From contig NZ_CP104302.1 of NCBI RefSeq assembly GCF_025215495.1, forward strand, positions 186,001 to 250,000: a stretch of DNA of 64,000 nucleotides, in the 5' to 3' direction. Shown piece by piece: positions 44,124 through 53,732 of the stretch; the stretch's first letter is position 1, and each line of letters begins with the position of its first letter. Below the pieces are notes generated by a model. The model was not told the origin of the DNA and did no database searches. It saw only the letters and a program-made list of their open reading frames with translations. This DNA comes from Mycolicibacterium brumae (GTDB taxonomy: Bacteria; Actinomycetota; Actinomycetes; Mycobacteriales; Mycobacteriaceae). The translations under genes were made by a program, and so were the position numbers.

Positions 44124-46079
44124 ATGGTCGGGACAAAACGGGGTCGGGCCCTGCGTAATGTCAGCACCGCGGCAGCAGCCGTGGCAACCGCCGCGGCGCT
44201 AACCGCCGGGGTGGTGGCGCCCAGCGCCACCGCGGCCGTCACATCGGCGGCGGTGATCGAGCAGCGCAACGCCGAGGTGGCGCTCACTGGTGTGCTGGAT
44301 GAGATCGGCGCGTGGCTCACGGAGCACGCCGACACGAACCGTTCGGCAACAAACCCTGGCGAGGGGTTCGAGCCGATGCCGCTTGCCTCGAATTTCTTCT
44401 GGGGTCAGGCCCCGAACCCGGCCGACATCCCCGATCTGACGCTGGGCGCAGGGAGGTGGACGGCCAATGCGCTGGACACCCTCGGAGCCACCGGGGCCAA
44501 GATTCTTCCGGGTGCGCTCAACCTGGGTGTGCTGTGGAGCATCCTGGGGCTGGATCCGACCGCCACAATTAACGACGTGCTGAGCACGCGGGTCACCGAT
44601 ATCTTGAACGAACTCCCGATCCGCGGCTTGGGACTTCTCGGGCTCGCGGTTTTGCAGCCATTCCTCAATATCACCAACGACCCCCCGATCGACACTCTCG
44701 GCGGCTTCCTTGAACTGCTTGGATTCGACACGACCGATCTGCTGAATATGGGAGGCGGGTTGGAGGGGCTGAACGTCATCACCGCTGGACCGTTAATGGA
44801 CCTGGTGAAGTTCCTCGGCGTCAACGTGGGCTGGGTTCCCGGCACGACCAATAGCATCGCCGATGAAGCCAACGACACCCCGCCACTTGAGTCCAACCTC
44901 GCCGATGTCGCTTCGGCGATCAATGACAGCATCAAGTGCGTCGGCGTTGCTGCCGCGTGCAGATCAATGAAGGTGACGCTGTCCACCACGGTCTTGTCGT
45001 TGCAGGGCATATTCAACAACCCGAATCTCGCCGCCAGGGCGCCGGTGATTGTTGCGACTGGGCTCGGAGCGTTCGCCGCTGGCGAGGCATACCCGCAGAT
45101 CCTGGACGCCGCCCTTGACAGGCAACAGAGTCTGACGTTGCCGATTTCGGTGCTGATCTCGAACCCAGGTCGTGCCAATGGTGGTTTGTTCGCTCGTATC
45201 TATCCGTTGGCGGCGCTCGCCGGCATCAATACCGTCACCCGGGACCAGGGGAAGGACGGCCAGGCTGAGGTCCCCGTCGTCCCCGTCCCCGGGATCGTCC
45301 CGTTCAAGGTCGATGTGACCACCGAGTACAACGCGTTGGCAGATGTGCCTGCCTGGCTGAATCCGGTGTCGTTGGCCAACACGGGTGCCGCGGCTCTGCT
45401 GCCGACCCACTTGCTTGGTGGCGGTGAGGTGGTGGTTATGAATAGCGCGACCAACGGTTATGGCACCTACAAGGTCAACGACCTACCCCTGCTGGAGCCG
45501 CTGCGGCTGCCGAATCGGGTGCTGAACCTGGGGCTCAACGCTCTTGGCGCCGATGTGCAGTTCAATACCCCGATCGCCGATGCGCTGCAGCCGGCGCTGA
45601 AGGTGCTGGTCAACCTCGGCTACACCGATGTCGATCAGGAGGACGATTACGAGCGCACTCACCAAAAGGCCAATGAGCTCACCCCGTTCGGCACGATGCC
45701 CGATGTCGACTGGCTGAAGGTGCCCGGTGACGTGGTGAAGGCGCTCGGCGATGGCATCGAGGAGTCATTCAAGAAGGGACTCATCAAGAAGTCCACGCCG
45801 GAGACTGCCGGGCTGCTGGCCGTGAACGCCGAAACCTCAAAGTCCAAGCTCACCAGCGAACTGCGCCAGGCCGGCAAGTCCCTGGAGACCGGCGTCAAGG
45901 ACGCGCTGCAGGCCACCGGCCTCACGCCCGGCAAGAACAGCCTGGTCAGCAAGGGCGCGAAGGAAGTCCGCGACACCGGCCGCGAGCTGCGCGGCAAGGC
46001 TAAGGAAGCCGTCGACAAGGTCAAGACTCAGGTGAAGGAAACCGTCGCCAAGGTCAAGAAAGCCACCGGGATCAAGTAA
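44124..46079 (+). CDS. Secreted PE-PPE-type alpha/beta-hydrolase-like protein with Lys-rich tail
   Basis: 651 aa. Long signal peptide (cleavage near TAA at ~38-40). The region ~290-440 follows the PE-PPE domain pattern: SNPGRANGGLFAR corresponds to the family NPxRPNGG motif, and VDVTTEYNALADVPAWLNPVSLAN to its YDxxADFP block. The nucleophile elbow GxSxG is not visible (the equivalent seems to be ATGLGAFAAGE), and the usual Asp of YD is Asn. The last ~130 residues are Lys/Ala/Glu-rich helices (KAKEAVDKVKTQVKETVAKV), like heparin-binding surface proteins. Probably a non-catalytic or altered cell-surface protein. Confidence 0.6.
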   Translation: MVGTKRGRALRNVSTAAAAVATAAALTAGVVAPSATAAVTSAAVIEQRNAEVALTGVLDEIGAWLTEHADTNRSATNPGEGFEPMPLASNFFWGQAPNPADIPDLTLGAGRWTANALDTLGATGAKILPGALNLGVLWSILGLDPTATINDVLSTRVTDILNELPIRGLGLLGLAVLQPFLNITNDPPIDTLGGFLELLGFDTTDLLNMGGGLEGLNVITAGPLMDLVKFLGVNVGWVPGTTNSIADEANDTPPLESNLADVASAINDSIKCVGVAAACRSMKVTLSTTVLSLQGIFNNPNLAARAPVIVATGLGAFAAGEAYPQILDAALDRQQSLTLPISVLISNPGRANGGLFARIYPLAALAGINTVTRDQGKDGQAEVPVVPVPGIVPFKVDVTTEYNALADVPAWLNPVSLANTGAAALLPTHLLGGGEVVVMNSATNGYGTYKVNDLPLLEPLRLPNRVLNLGLNALGADVQFNTPIADALQPALKVLVNLGYTDVDQEDDYERTHQKANELTPFGTMPDVDWLKVPGDVVKALGDGIEESFKKGLIKKSTPETAGLLAVNAETSKSKLTSELRQAGKSLETGVKDALQATGLTPGKNSLVSKGAKEVRDTGRELRGKAKEAVDKVKTQVKETVAKVKKATGIK

Positions 46080-46096
46080 CCCGGGACCGAGGGGTG

Positions 46097-46126
46097 GGCC
46101 GCGCTCCGCATCGCAGCGCGGCCTTT
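46097..46126 (+). terminator. Hairpin terminator after the PE-PPE-like gene
   Basis: Perfect 9-bp stem GGCCGCGCT/AGCGCGGCC (46097-46105, 46115-46123) with TTTCCCGTT following, 17 nt after the stop codon. Confidence 0.7.
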
Positions 46127-46227
46127 CCCGTTGATGAAGGTGATGGAGGCGATGAAGCGACGTACTCATAGCAACTGCCTAACTCAGTCCAAGGTCGGAC
46201 GCCGCAACCCTCGGGCATGATCGATTC

Positions 46228-46698
46228 ATGAGTGACACACCTGATCGGGAGTCCGAGACCGCCCCGGTCGCCGACTCCACGCCCGCCAGTCCGAACCCGC
46301 CCGAAGCCGCGCCGCCACCAGCGGCCCAACAAACCCCGTCACTGCAAGCCCCACCGCCCGGCCCGCCCCGCGGACCGCAAGGACCTCGCCCCGACTGTCC
46401 GCCCCCGCCGCACCGGGACGCCAAGCCCAACCGGCTCTACCAGGTGGCGGCCTGGGTCGCGATCGTCGCCGGGACGCTGTTCATCGTCTGCGTCATCTTC
46501 TTCGCCGGTGTCATGGTTGGGCACAGCTCCGGTGGAAGGCACGAACACCGCGGCCACGGCCATTCCATGCAGTTCAAGGACAACGACCGCGGCCCGGGCT
46601 TCATGATGAAGAACCGGATGGATCCCGACGATGACGACGCGCCGCGCCGCGCGCCGATGTCGCCGACCACCGAACCGGCGCGCCCGCTGAACCCGTAG
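46228..46698 (+). CDS. Pro-rich single-pass membrane protein
   Basis: 156 aa, ATG at 46228 (CATGAT 6 nt upstream may be a -10 box). N-terminal ~65 residues are Pro/Ala-rich and cytoplasmic; one transmembrane helix (~70-95) is followed by a His-rich segment (GGRHEHRGHGHSM) and an acidic/basic tail. The His cluster could bind metal. No family recognised. Confidence 0.55.
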   Translation: MSDTPDRESETAPVADSTPASPNPPEAAPPPAAQQTPSLQAPPPGPPRGPQGPRPDCPPPPHRDAKPNRLYQVAAWVAIVAGTLFIVCVIFFAGVMVGHSSGGRHEHRGHGHSMQFKDNDRGPGFMMKNRMDPDDDDAPRRAPMSPTTEPARPLNP

Positions 46699-46735
46699 CG
46701 GATGACCCCGTAACGGATCACCCTCTAACGGATCA
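46689..46735. repeat. 15-bp tandem repeat x3 over the gene junction
   Basis: Units CCGTAGCGGATGACC, CCGTAACGGATCACC and CTCTAACGGATCAGC run in tandem. The first holds the TAG stop of the membrane protein, the third holds the stop (TGA, minus strand) of bluB. Confidence 0.7.
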
Positions 46736-47383
46736 GCCTGCAGGCCAAGAGTTTTCGGCGACGAAATCCTCCAACGGCCGCGCCGACGCCCAGTTCTCCA
46801 GTTCCAGCACCGGTCGGTCGGGGAACTCGGGCGTCGGACCCAGGCACAAAACCGCGATCGGTTCGGCGTCGGTGGGCATGCTCAGCAGCTTGGCCAGCCG
46901 ATCCGGGTCGAAGATCGAAACCCAGCCCATGCCAAGGCCTTCCGCGCGGGCGGCCAGCCACAGGTTCTGAATGGCGCACGCCGCCGACGCCAGATCCATC
47001 TGCGGCATGGTGCGCCTGCCGAACACCCAACGCTCGCGGCGCTCACACAACGCGACCACCAGAAGCTCCGCGCAGTCCAGCACCCCTTCGACCTTGAGCG
47101 CCAGGAACTCCGACGAACGCTCACCCAGGGCGTCGGCGGTGCGCAGCCGTTCGTCGTCGACCAATCGGTGGATCTTGCGGCGCAATTCACCGTCGGTGAT
47201 CCGGACGAACCGCCACGGCTGCATCAGCCCGACGCTCGGCGCGGCGTGCGCGGCGGCCAATAGTCGCGCCAAGGTCTCCGGCGCGACAGCGGCGCCGGGA
47301 ACGAACCGGCGCATGTCGCGGCGCGCCCCGATCACCCGGTAGAGCGCCGCGCGGTCGTCGTCGCTGAACGCGGCCGGATCCAT
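46733..47383 (-). CDS. bluB: 5,6-dimethylbenzimidazole synthase BluB
   Basis: 216 aa, ATG at 47383 (GATAAT 6 nt upstream). Nitroreductase-fold flavoenzyme that breaks down reduced FMN with O2 to make the lower ligand of vitamin B12. Family marks: RRDMRRFVPG, APSVGLMQPWRFV, and QNLWLAARAEGLGMGWVSIF, which matches BluB rather than general nitroreductases. No other cobalamin gene is nearby. Confidence 0.88.
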   Translation of the reverse strand: MDPAAFSDDDRAALYRVIGARRDMRRFVPGAAVAPETLARLLAAAHAAPSVGLMQPWRFVRITDGELRRKIHRLVDDERLRTADALGERSSEFLALKVEGVLDCAELLVVALCERRERWVFGRRTMPQMDLASAACAIQNLWLAARAEGLGMGWVSIFDPDRLAKLLSMPTDAEPIAVLCLGPTPEFPDRPVLELENWASARPLEDFVAENSWPAG

Positions 47384-47416
47384 CCGGCCATTATCGACCG
47401 CCCGGCGCGGAAACGG

Positions 47417-48112
47417 TTATCCGGCCTTGTGCGCCCGCAGCAGGAAGGCCGGCATCTTCATCCGGCCCTTCTCGTCGAGCTCCGGCATGACCGGCGGTTT
47501 CGGCAGTTCCAGGTCGGCCGGGAAGTTCGGCAGGTTCGCGTGGATGTACGCCGGGCGGACATCGTCGATCTCCCAGTGCTGGCCGACCACCGCGCGCAAC
47601 TCGGCCTCGTCGACCTCGTTCGGCTTCTCCTCCAGCTCGGCCGGGAAGGCGCCCTTGGCGAACACCAGCACCACGTACTTCGCGCCCGGGGCGGCAGCGG
47701 CGGCGATGGCGCGCTGGTAGCCCTCGCGGCTCTCCACCGGCATGGAGTGGAACAGCGTCGAATCGACGATGGTGTCGAACTCGCCGTCATGCCCGCTGAA
47801 TTCCGTGATGTCCCCCTGCTCGAAGGTGATGTTCTCCAGGCCCCGTTCGGCCGCGGTGGCTCGGGCGGCGGCGACGGCCGTCGGGCTCAGGTCGACGCCC
47901 ACCACGGTGTTGCCGCGGGCGGCCATGGTGAGGCCGAACTCGGCGTGGCCGCAGCCTGCGTCGAGGACCGTCCCGGTGATGTCGCCGGCCTCGATGAGCG
48001 CGGCCAGCTCGGGTTGCGGCTCACCGATGTTCCACGGCGGAGGGCCGTCGAATCCGGATTCGCCGCGGTAAACGTTGTCCCAATCCAGTACCTCTTTGTC
48101 CACGGCCGCCAC
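47417..48112 (-). CDS. Class I SAM-dependent methyltransferase
   Basis: 231 aa (GTG 48112; GTG 48103 is an alternative). Motif I TVLDAGCGHAEFGL and the acidic end of strand 2 (VVGVDLSPTA) are typical of small-molecule methyltransferases; the layout with WNIGEPQPELAAL resembles the thiopurine/tellurite-type group. The substrate is unknown. It is divergent from the LuxR-type regulator. Confidence 0.8.
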   Translation of the reverse strand: MAAVDKEVLDWDNVYRGESGFDGPPPWNIGEPQPELAALIEAGDITGTVLDAGCGHAEFGLTMAARGNTVVGVDLSPTAVAAARATAAERGLENITFEQGDITEFSGHDGEFDTIVDSTLFHSMPVESREGYQRAIAAAAAPGAKYVVLVFAKGAFPAELEEKPNEVDEAELRAVVGQHWEIDDVRPAYIHANLPNFPADLELPKPPVMPELDEKGRMKMPAFLLRAHKAG

Positions 48113-48181
48113 CGTACTCGCGCGGACTGACCAGATGCTGGGTCCGACTTCCCAGGTGACTCGGCGAAAAAATGACAGTGT

Positions 48182-50920
48182 GTGTCACCCGCGTGCGGTA
48201 GACAACAGATTGTGCCCGAGATCGACGCGCTGCTCCGTCGTGCCGCGTCGGGGCCCGCTGCGCTGATCTTCGAGGGTGAGGCCGGCATCGGGAAGACCAC
48301 CCGGTGGCTGGAGGCGGTGGACCGGGCGCGGGCCGGCGGGATCCGGGTGCTCGCCGCCCGCGGGGCCCCCAGCGAACTCACCCTCACCTATTCGGGGCTG
48401 GCCGACTTGTTGTCCGAGCTGGACGAGGACCCATCGGCGGGACTGCCCGAGCCGCAGCAGGAGGCGCTGCGCCGGGTGCTGGTCAGCGGCGGGTTCGGCC
48501 GGCCACTCGACGAGCGCGCCGTGGCCGCGGCGTTCCTGGCCGTGCTGGAGCGGCTGGCCGCCGACGGGCGGCTGCTGATCGCCGTCGATGACGCGGGCTG
48601 GTTGGACCCGGCGACCCGCACGGTGCTCGGGTACGCCGTCCGACGGCTGACCGGCCCGGTGGCGATCCTCGCCACGGTGCGCACCGGTCCGGGGGTGGAT
48701 CAGCTCGACTGGCTGCAGCTGCGCCGCCCCGACCTGCTGCAGCGGCACACCGTGCGGCCGATGACCCTCGGCGGCATGCACCAGATGTTCACCGGGCGTC
48801 TGGGGCGGACCTTCCCGCGACCGACCATGACCCGGGTGTATCAGATATCCGGCGGAAACCCGCTCTACGCACTGGAATTGGGCCGCGGCCTGGCCGCGGG
48901 CAACCTGAGCCCGAACCAGCTGCCGGACTCGCTGACCGCGGTGGTGCGGGAGCGGATCGGGCAGCTCGACGAGCGTATCGCGGAGATTCTGCTGACCGTC
49001 GCGGCCGAGGCGCAGCCGCGGGTGGAGGTGATCGCCGACGCCATGGGCGCCACCGTCGAAGAATTGACGAAGGATCTGGAACCCGTTGAGTCCCAAGGCA
49101 TTGTGGAGTTCGACGGCAGCACGGTGAGGTTCACCCACCCGCTGCTGAACGCCGGGGTGTACAGCAGCGCCACGCCGAGTCAGCGGCGCGCCGCGCACCG
49201 GAGGCTGGCCGCAGCGGTGAATTCCATCGAGCTGCGGGCCCGCCATCTGGCCAAGGCCAGCACCGGCGCCGACCCGGACACCTTGATGGCGCTGGATTTC
49301 GCTGCGGCGGCGACCGCCGCCCAGGGCGCCCCCGCGACCGCGGCGGAACTGGTCGAACTCGCGATCTCACTCGGCGGTGACCAACCGATGCGACGAGTGC
49401 TGTGCGCCACCCACCACCTGGTCGCCGGCGACGCCGAAACCGCGCACCGGATGCTGGAGCCGGCGATCGGCGGATTCCCACCCGGCCTGCCGCGATCGGC
49501 GGGTCTGCTGCTGCTCGGTGGGCTCAGCGTCTACACCGAAGGGTTCAACGCGGCGCTGGCCTGGGTGCGTCAGGGCATCGCCGAAACCGAAGACCCGCCG
49601 GTGCTCGCCCAGCTGCACATGATGCTGGCGTTCATTCTGATCGGGATCAGCGAGTTCGACGAGGCCGGCGAATCATTGGCGGTCGCAGGCGATCTGGCGG
49701 AGTACCTCGACTCCGACGAACTGCGCAGCCAGGCGCTGAGTTTGTCGGCGATGCTGAGCTGTCGGCGCGGCGACGGAGTCTGCGAGGACACCCGACGACT
49801 CGCGCTGGAACTGGAGGCTCCGGACGCCGCGACGCCGATCATCTTCCGCGCCAGCGGAAACGAGCTCCAGCTACGGGCCTGGACCGGAGACCTGCCGGGA
49901 GCGGTCGAATCGTTCGAGCGGCTGTGGCAGAAGGCCGAACACCGCGGCGCCGAGGCGGAGCTGATGTTCCTCGCGGTGCAGGGCACGCTGATCAGGGCTT
50001 GGTCCGGGGACTTCGCCGCGGCGGTGGCGTTGGCCCGGGACGCGACCGAACGCGCGCAGCAGCTGGGTGGTCAGACCTCGCGGCTGGTCGCGGCCGTCGC
50101 GCTGGCGGGCGCGCTCGCCCACGCAGGCGAGGTCGAGCAGACCCGCCGGGCCGTCGCCGAGGCCCTGGAGATGGCCGACCGCACCGGCACGCCGGTGCTG
50201 GCCAAGGTGCCGATCGCCGACCAAGGATTCCTGGAGGTCAGCCTGGGCAACTACCGCGAGGCGATGGACGCGTTGGGCCCGCTGGTGGCTGATTTTCTGG
50301 CGCACGGGCAGATCACCGAGATCCACACCGCCGCGCACGTGCCGGACACCATCGAAGCGCTGGTCGCGTTGGGGCGCGTCGACGAGGCCGCGACGCTGGT
50401 CGAGGCGATGGAAATCGGCGGCGCGCGGCTGGACCGCGCCTGGGCGCTGGCGTTGGGCGCCCGTGGCCGCGCCGCGGTGCTCGCGGCCCGCGGGGACCTG
50501 GATGGCGCCGAGGCCGCGGTGGACCGGGCGCTGGCCGAGCACGCCCGGCTGCAGATGCCGTTCGAGCGGGCCCGCACCTTGCTGCTGCTCGGTCAGTTGC
50601 AGCGCCGACGGCGCCGCCGCCAGGCCGCGACGCAGACCCTCGCCGAGGCGTTGGGCATGTTCGAGTCCTGCGGCGCCCAACTGTGGGCGCAACGCGCCCG
50701 CGAGGAGCTCGCCCGGGTCAGCGCGGCGGTGGGGGAGACCGACGTGCTGACCCCGGCCGAGCGGCGGGTCGCCGAACGGGCCGCCGCGGGCATGTCCAAT
50801 AAACAGATCGCCGCGGAGCTGTTTATCTCCCCCAAGACCGTCGAAACCAACCTGTCCAGCGTCTACCGCAAGCTCGGCGTGCGATCCCGATCGCAGCTGC
50901 ACACCCGGCTCACGGGGTGA
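48182..50920 (+). CDS. Large ATP-binding LuxR-family (LAL) transcriptional regulator
   Basis: 912 aa. GTG at 48182 keeps the family start (GRQQIVPEIDALLRRA). AAA-type ATPase with Walker A GEAGIGKT (Lys38) and Walker B LLIAVDDAGWLD, a long TPR-like helical region (~350-830), and a C-terminal LuxR HTH (LTPAERRVAERAAAGMSNKQ). MalT-like STAND regulators activate genes on ligand binding. The nearest candidate targets are the small 50986 gene, the methyltransferase and glpK. Confidence 0.88.
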   Translation: MSPACGRQQIVPEIDALLRRAASGPAALIFEGEAGIGKTTRWLEAVDRARAGGIRVLAARGAPSELTLTYSGLADLLSELDEDPSAGLPEPQQEALRRVLVSGGFGRPLDERAVAAAFLAVLERLAADGRLLIAVDDAGWLDPATRTVLGYAVRRLTGPVAILATVRTGPGVDQLDWLQLRRPDLLQRHTVRPMTLGGMHQMFTGRLGRTFPRPTMTRVYQISGGNPLYALELGRGLAAGNLSPNQLPDSLTAVVRERIGQLDERIAEILLTVAAEAQPRVEVIADAMGATVEELTKDLEPVESQGIVEFDGSTVRFTHPLLNAGVYSSATPSQRRAAHRRLAAAVNSIELRARHLAKASTGADPDTLMALDFAAAATAAQGAPATAAELVELAISLGGDQPMRRVLCATHHLVAGDAETAHRMLEPAIGGFPPGLPRSAGLLLLGGLSVYTEGFNAALAWVRQGIAETEDPPVLAQLHMMLAFILIGISEFDEAGESLAVAGDLAEYLDSDELRSQALSLSAMLSCRRGDGVCEDTRRLALELEAPDAATPIIFRASGNELQLRAWTGDLPGAVESFERLWQKAEHRGAEAELMFLAVQGTLIRAWSGDFAAAVALARDATERAQQLGGQTSRLVAAVALAGALAHAGEVEQTRRAVAEALEMADRTGTPVLAKVPIADQGFLEVSLGNYREAMDALGPLVADFLAHGQITEIHTAAHVPDTIEALVALGRVDEAATLVEAMEIGGARLDRAWALALGARGRAAVLAARGDLDGAEAAVDRALAEHARLQMPFERARTLLLLGQLQRRRRRRQAATQTLAEALGMFESCGAQLWAQRAREELARVSAAVGETDVLTPAERRVAERAAAGMSNKQIAAELFISPKTVETNLSSVYRKLGVRSRSQLHTRLTG

Positions 50921-50972
50921 TTGCGGTCGCAACTTCAGGGAAATCCCTGATTCGTCCCCGCTGATAACGAAT

Positions 50973-50978
50973 TAGCGT
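50973..50978 (+). promoter_or_regulatory. -10 box TAGCGT for leaderless small gene
   Basis: TAGCGT, then 7 nt, then the GTG at 50986. No SD is present. It sets the start at 50986 and shows the small gene has its own promoter 50 nt after the LAL regulator. Confidence 0.55.
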
Positions 50979-50985
50979 CGTTCAG

Positions 50986-51270
50986 GTGTCGATGACAGCG
51001 ACGAGCTACTTTCTGGTCGAGTGGTACGGCCCGGAGTTGCTCGATCGTCCGCTGGATGAGGCCGTTGCCATTCTGGACGGAGCGGCCAGTCGAGGGACGG
51101 ATCCGGTCCGGCTGATGATGGCGGTCTCCGCGCCTGCGGACGAAGTGATCTACGGGGTGTTCGCCGCGGAGTCGGGGGCCGCGGTGCGCCGGGTGTGCCT
51201 GTCGGCTGGGTGCCCGCCGGACCGGATGGTCAACGACATCGACGCCCGCGTGGTGGGGGCGCCCTGCTGA
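50986..51270 (+). CDS. Small DUF4242-like protein
   Basis: 94 aa, GTG at 50986. A ferredoxin-like small fold is suggested (YFLVEWYGPELLDRPLDEAV … DEVIYGVFAAESGAAVRRVCLSAGCPPDRM), resembling DUF4242. Three Cys. Encoded next to the LAL regulator, so it may be its target or partner. The stop lies in a strong hairpin. Confidence 0.55.
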   Translation: MSMTATSYFLVEWYGPELLDRPLDEAVAILDGAASRGTDPVRLMMAVSAPADEVIYGVFAAESGAAVRRVCLSAGCPPDRMVNDIDARVVGAPC

Positions 51271-51292
51271 GGAGGGGACAGCAGGGCGCCCC
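51256..51292. terminator. Bidirectional hairpin terminator
   Basis: Perfect 13-bp stem (51256-51268 GGGGCGCCCTGCT with 51280-51292) and 11-nt loop between convergent genes. The left arm and loop start include the stop of the small gene; no T-tract. Confidence 0.65.
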
Positions 51293-51298
51293 GAAGGG

Positions 51299-52177
51299 CT
51301 ACGCCTCGGGGACCGTCGTCGTATCCGTGGGTTCCGGGGGCGTCGCACGCCGGGCCCGCACCAGCAGATCGGGACCCACCTTCGCGACCGACACCGCGAT
51401 CGGCTCACCGCAGCGGTCGCCGGCGTCGGCCGCGATGGCCCGGATCGCCGACGCGCTATAGGCCCGCAGCGACGAGATCATCGCGTCGTGCACGAACGGG
51501 ACCACCGGCGCGAACGGCGCGAGGGTTGCCAGCCGAACCAGATGCACCGGAGATGGGGGCCGGCTGACGTCGACAACCAGCAGCTCAGAGGCCACCCGGG
51601 TGCCTTCGACGAGCATCTGCGCGGCCTGCACCGCCGACAGATGGTGCAGGCCGTAGGCGAACACCGCGAGGTCGAAGGCGCCGTCGGGGGCGTCGATCCG
51701 GGTCGCGTCCAGGTGGCTGATGGTGACCCGGCTGTGTTTGCCGAGCAGGCTCTCGATCAGCTCGGAAACCCTCGCCGGGTCGACGTCGCTGACCGTGAGC
51801 CGCATGCTCGGGTGCTGCTCCAGCAGCATCCGCGACATCAGCCCGGTGCCGGCGCCGAGTTCCAGGATCGCGGGGTCGGGCTTGTCGGCGACGGCCTCCA
51901 GGATCAGCTTCACCATCGGCTGGTGGTGCTGCATGATCTTGTCGACCTGCTCCTGACCCTCGATCGCGGCCTTGCGCAGATTGGGGTCGGCGTCGTCACG
52001 GTCGGAGTACTCGCTCAGCCCGGTTTGCAGCAACCGGTCCAGGAACGACGCGTCCGGTCCACCCCTCGGCATCCGGGAGATATCGGCGGAGTCACTGCCC
52101 ATGGCGTACATCATGGCGGCAAGTCGACGGCCAGAGAACTGCGACATGGCGTGTCGATGCGCAGTTGGAATGTTCAT
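51299..52177 (-). CDS. SAM-dependent methyltransferase
   Basis: 292 aa from the ATG at 52177; ATG 52147 is an alternative, and the frame to 52225 would overlap the glpK start. Motif [16 protein letters not shown] and DVDPARV at strand 2; the C-terminal ~100 residues have hydrophobic stretches ([22 protein letters not shown]). It starts 40 nt from divergent glpK, so both may share control. Substrate unknown. Confidence 0.75.
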   Translation of the reverse strand: MNIPTAHRHAMSQFSGRRLAAMMYAMGSDSADISRMPRGGPDASFLDRLLQTGLSEYSDRDDADPNLRKAAIEGQEQVDKIMQHHQPMVKLILEAVADKPDPAILELGAGTGLMSRMLLEQHPSMRLTVSDVDPARVSELIESLLGKHSRVTISHLDATRIDAPDGAFDLAVFAYGLHHLSAVQAAQMLVEGTRVASELLVVDVSRPPSPVHLVRLATLAPFAPVVPFVHDAMISSLRAYSASAIRAIAADAGDRCGEPIAVSVAKVGPDLLVRARRATPPEPTDTTTVPEA

Positions 52178-52217
52178 GATGGACTTCTGCCACTCACCCG
52201 CACGCGAGGAGAACCCC

Positions 52218-53732
52218 TTGGCCACCTACATCGCCGCGATCGACCAGGGCACCACCAGCACCCGCGCCATGGTCTTCGACCACTCCGGCCGCGAGGTCGG
52301 CCGGCACCAACTCGAGCACGACCAGATCCTGCCGCAGGCCGGCTGGGTGGAGCACAACCCGATTGAGATTTGGGAGCGCACCTGGTCGGTGCTGATGACC
52401 GTGATGAGCAAACTGCGGCTGTCGGCCGGCGACCTGGCCGCCCTCGGGATCACCAATCAGCGTGAGACGGCGGTGGTGTGGGACCGCCGCACCGGCCGGC
52501 CCTACCACAATGCCATCGTCTGGCAGGACACCCGCACCGACCGGATCGCCGCGGCGCTGGACCGCGACGGCCGCGGCGACGTCATCCGGCGCAAGGCCGG
52601 ATTGCCGCCGGCGACCTACTTCTCTGGCGGCAAGATCGCCTGGATCCTGGACAACGTCGACGGCGTGCGGGAGGCTGCCGAACGCGGCGACGCGATCTTC
52701 GGCACCACCGACAGCTGGGTGATCTGGAACCTCACCGGCGGGGTCAACGGCGGCGTGCACGTCACCGACGTCACCAACGCCAGCCGCACCATGCTGATGA
52801 ACTTGGAGACCCTGGACTGGGACGACGAGTTGTTGTCCTTCTTCGACATTCCGCGCCGGATGCTGCCGCGGATCGCGCCGTCCTCGTCCCCGGAGCCCTA
52901 CGGCCACACCACCGACGCCGGACCGCTGGGCGGCCGGGTGCCGATCACCGCGAGCCTCGGCGACCAGCAGGCCGCGATGGTCGGCCAGGTGTGCCTGGCC
53001 GCGGGGCAGGCGAAAAACACGTACGGCACAGGTAATTTCCTGCTGCTCAACACCGGCGAGAAGATCGTGCGTTCCGAGAACGGGTTGCTCACCACGCTGT
53101 GTTACCAGTTCGGCGACGCCAAACCCGTGTACGCCCTCGAGGGTTCGATCGCGGTGACCGGTTCGGCGATCCAGTGGTTGCGCGACCAGTTGGGCATCAT
53201 CAGCGGCGCCGCGCAGAGCGAGGCACTGGCGCGGCAGGTTCCCGACAACGGCGGCATGTACTTTGTGCCGGCGTTCTCTGGGCTGTTCGCGCCGTACTGG
53301 CGATCGGATGCCCGCGGCGCGATCGTCGGGATGAGCCGGTTCAACACCAACGCGCATCTGGCCCGCGCCACATTGGAGGCGATCTGTTATCAGACCCGTG
53401 ACGTCGTCGACGCCATGGAAGCCGACTCTGGCGTGCACCTGGAAGTGCTCAAGGTCGATGGCGGGGTGACCGCCAACGAACTGTGCATGCAGATCCAGGC
53501 CGATGTGCTCGGGGTGGACGTGGTCCGCCCGGTGGTCGCCGAGACGACGGCGTTGGGCGCGGCGTACGCCGCCGGGCTGGCCGTCGGGTTCTGGGCCAAT
53601 CCCGATGACCTGCAGGCCAATTGGCAAGAGGACCGGCGCTGGTCGCCGCAGTGGTCCGCCGAGCAGCGGGCCACCGGCTACGCCGGCTGGCGTAAGGCCG
53701 TCGAGCGCACCCTGGACTGGGTGGACGTCTAA
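52218..53732 (+). CDS. glpK: Glycerol kinase
   Basis: 504 aa, TTG at 52218 with GAGGAGAA SD. FGGY-family kinase: DQGTTSTR phosphate loop, TNQRET, and the [10 protein letters not shown] and [13 protein letters not shown] signatures. It phosphorylates glycerol to sn-glycerol-3-phosphate. The length fits. No glpF or glpD follows. It overlaps the yqeY 3' end by 4 nt. Confidence 0.95.
   Translation: MATYIAAIDQGTTSTRAMVFDHSGREVGRHQLEHDQILPQAGWVEHNPIEIWERTWSVLMTVMSKLRLSAGDLAALGITNQRETAVVWDRRTGRPYHNAIVWQDTRTDRIAAALDRDGRGDVIRRKAGLPPATYFSGGKIAWILDNVDGVREAAERGDAIFGTTDSWVIWNLTGGVNGGVHVTDVTNASRTMLMNLETLDWDDELLSFFDIPRRMLPRIAPSSSPEPYGHTTDAGPLGGRVPITASLGDQQAAMVGQVCLAAGQAKNTYGTGNFLLLNTGEKIVRSENGLLTTLCYQFGDAKPVYALEGSIAVTGSAIQWLRDQLGIISGAAQSEALARQVPDNGGMYFVPAFSGLFAPYWRSDARGAIVGMSRFNTNAHLARATLEAICYQTRDVVDAMEADSGVHLEVLKVDGGVTANELCMQIQADVLGVDVVRPVVAETTALGAAYAAGLAVGFWANPDDLQANWQEDRRWSPQWSAEQRATGYAGWRKAVERTLDWVDV

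Noticed and set aside
46733..47383. General nitroreductase
   Set aside because: The RRDMRRF, SVGLMQPWRF and QNLWLAARAEGLGMGWVS segments fit BluB specifically.
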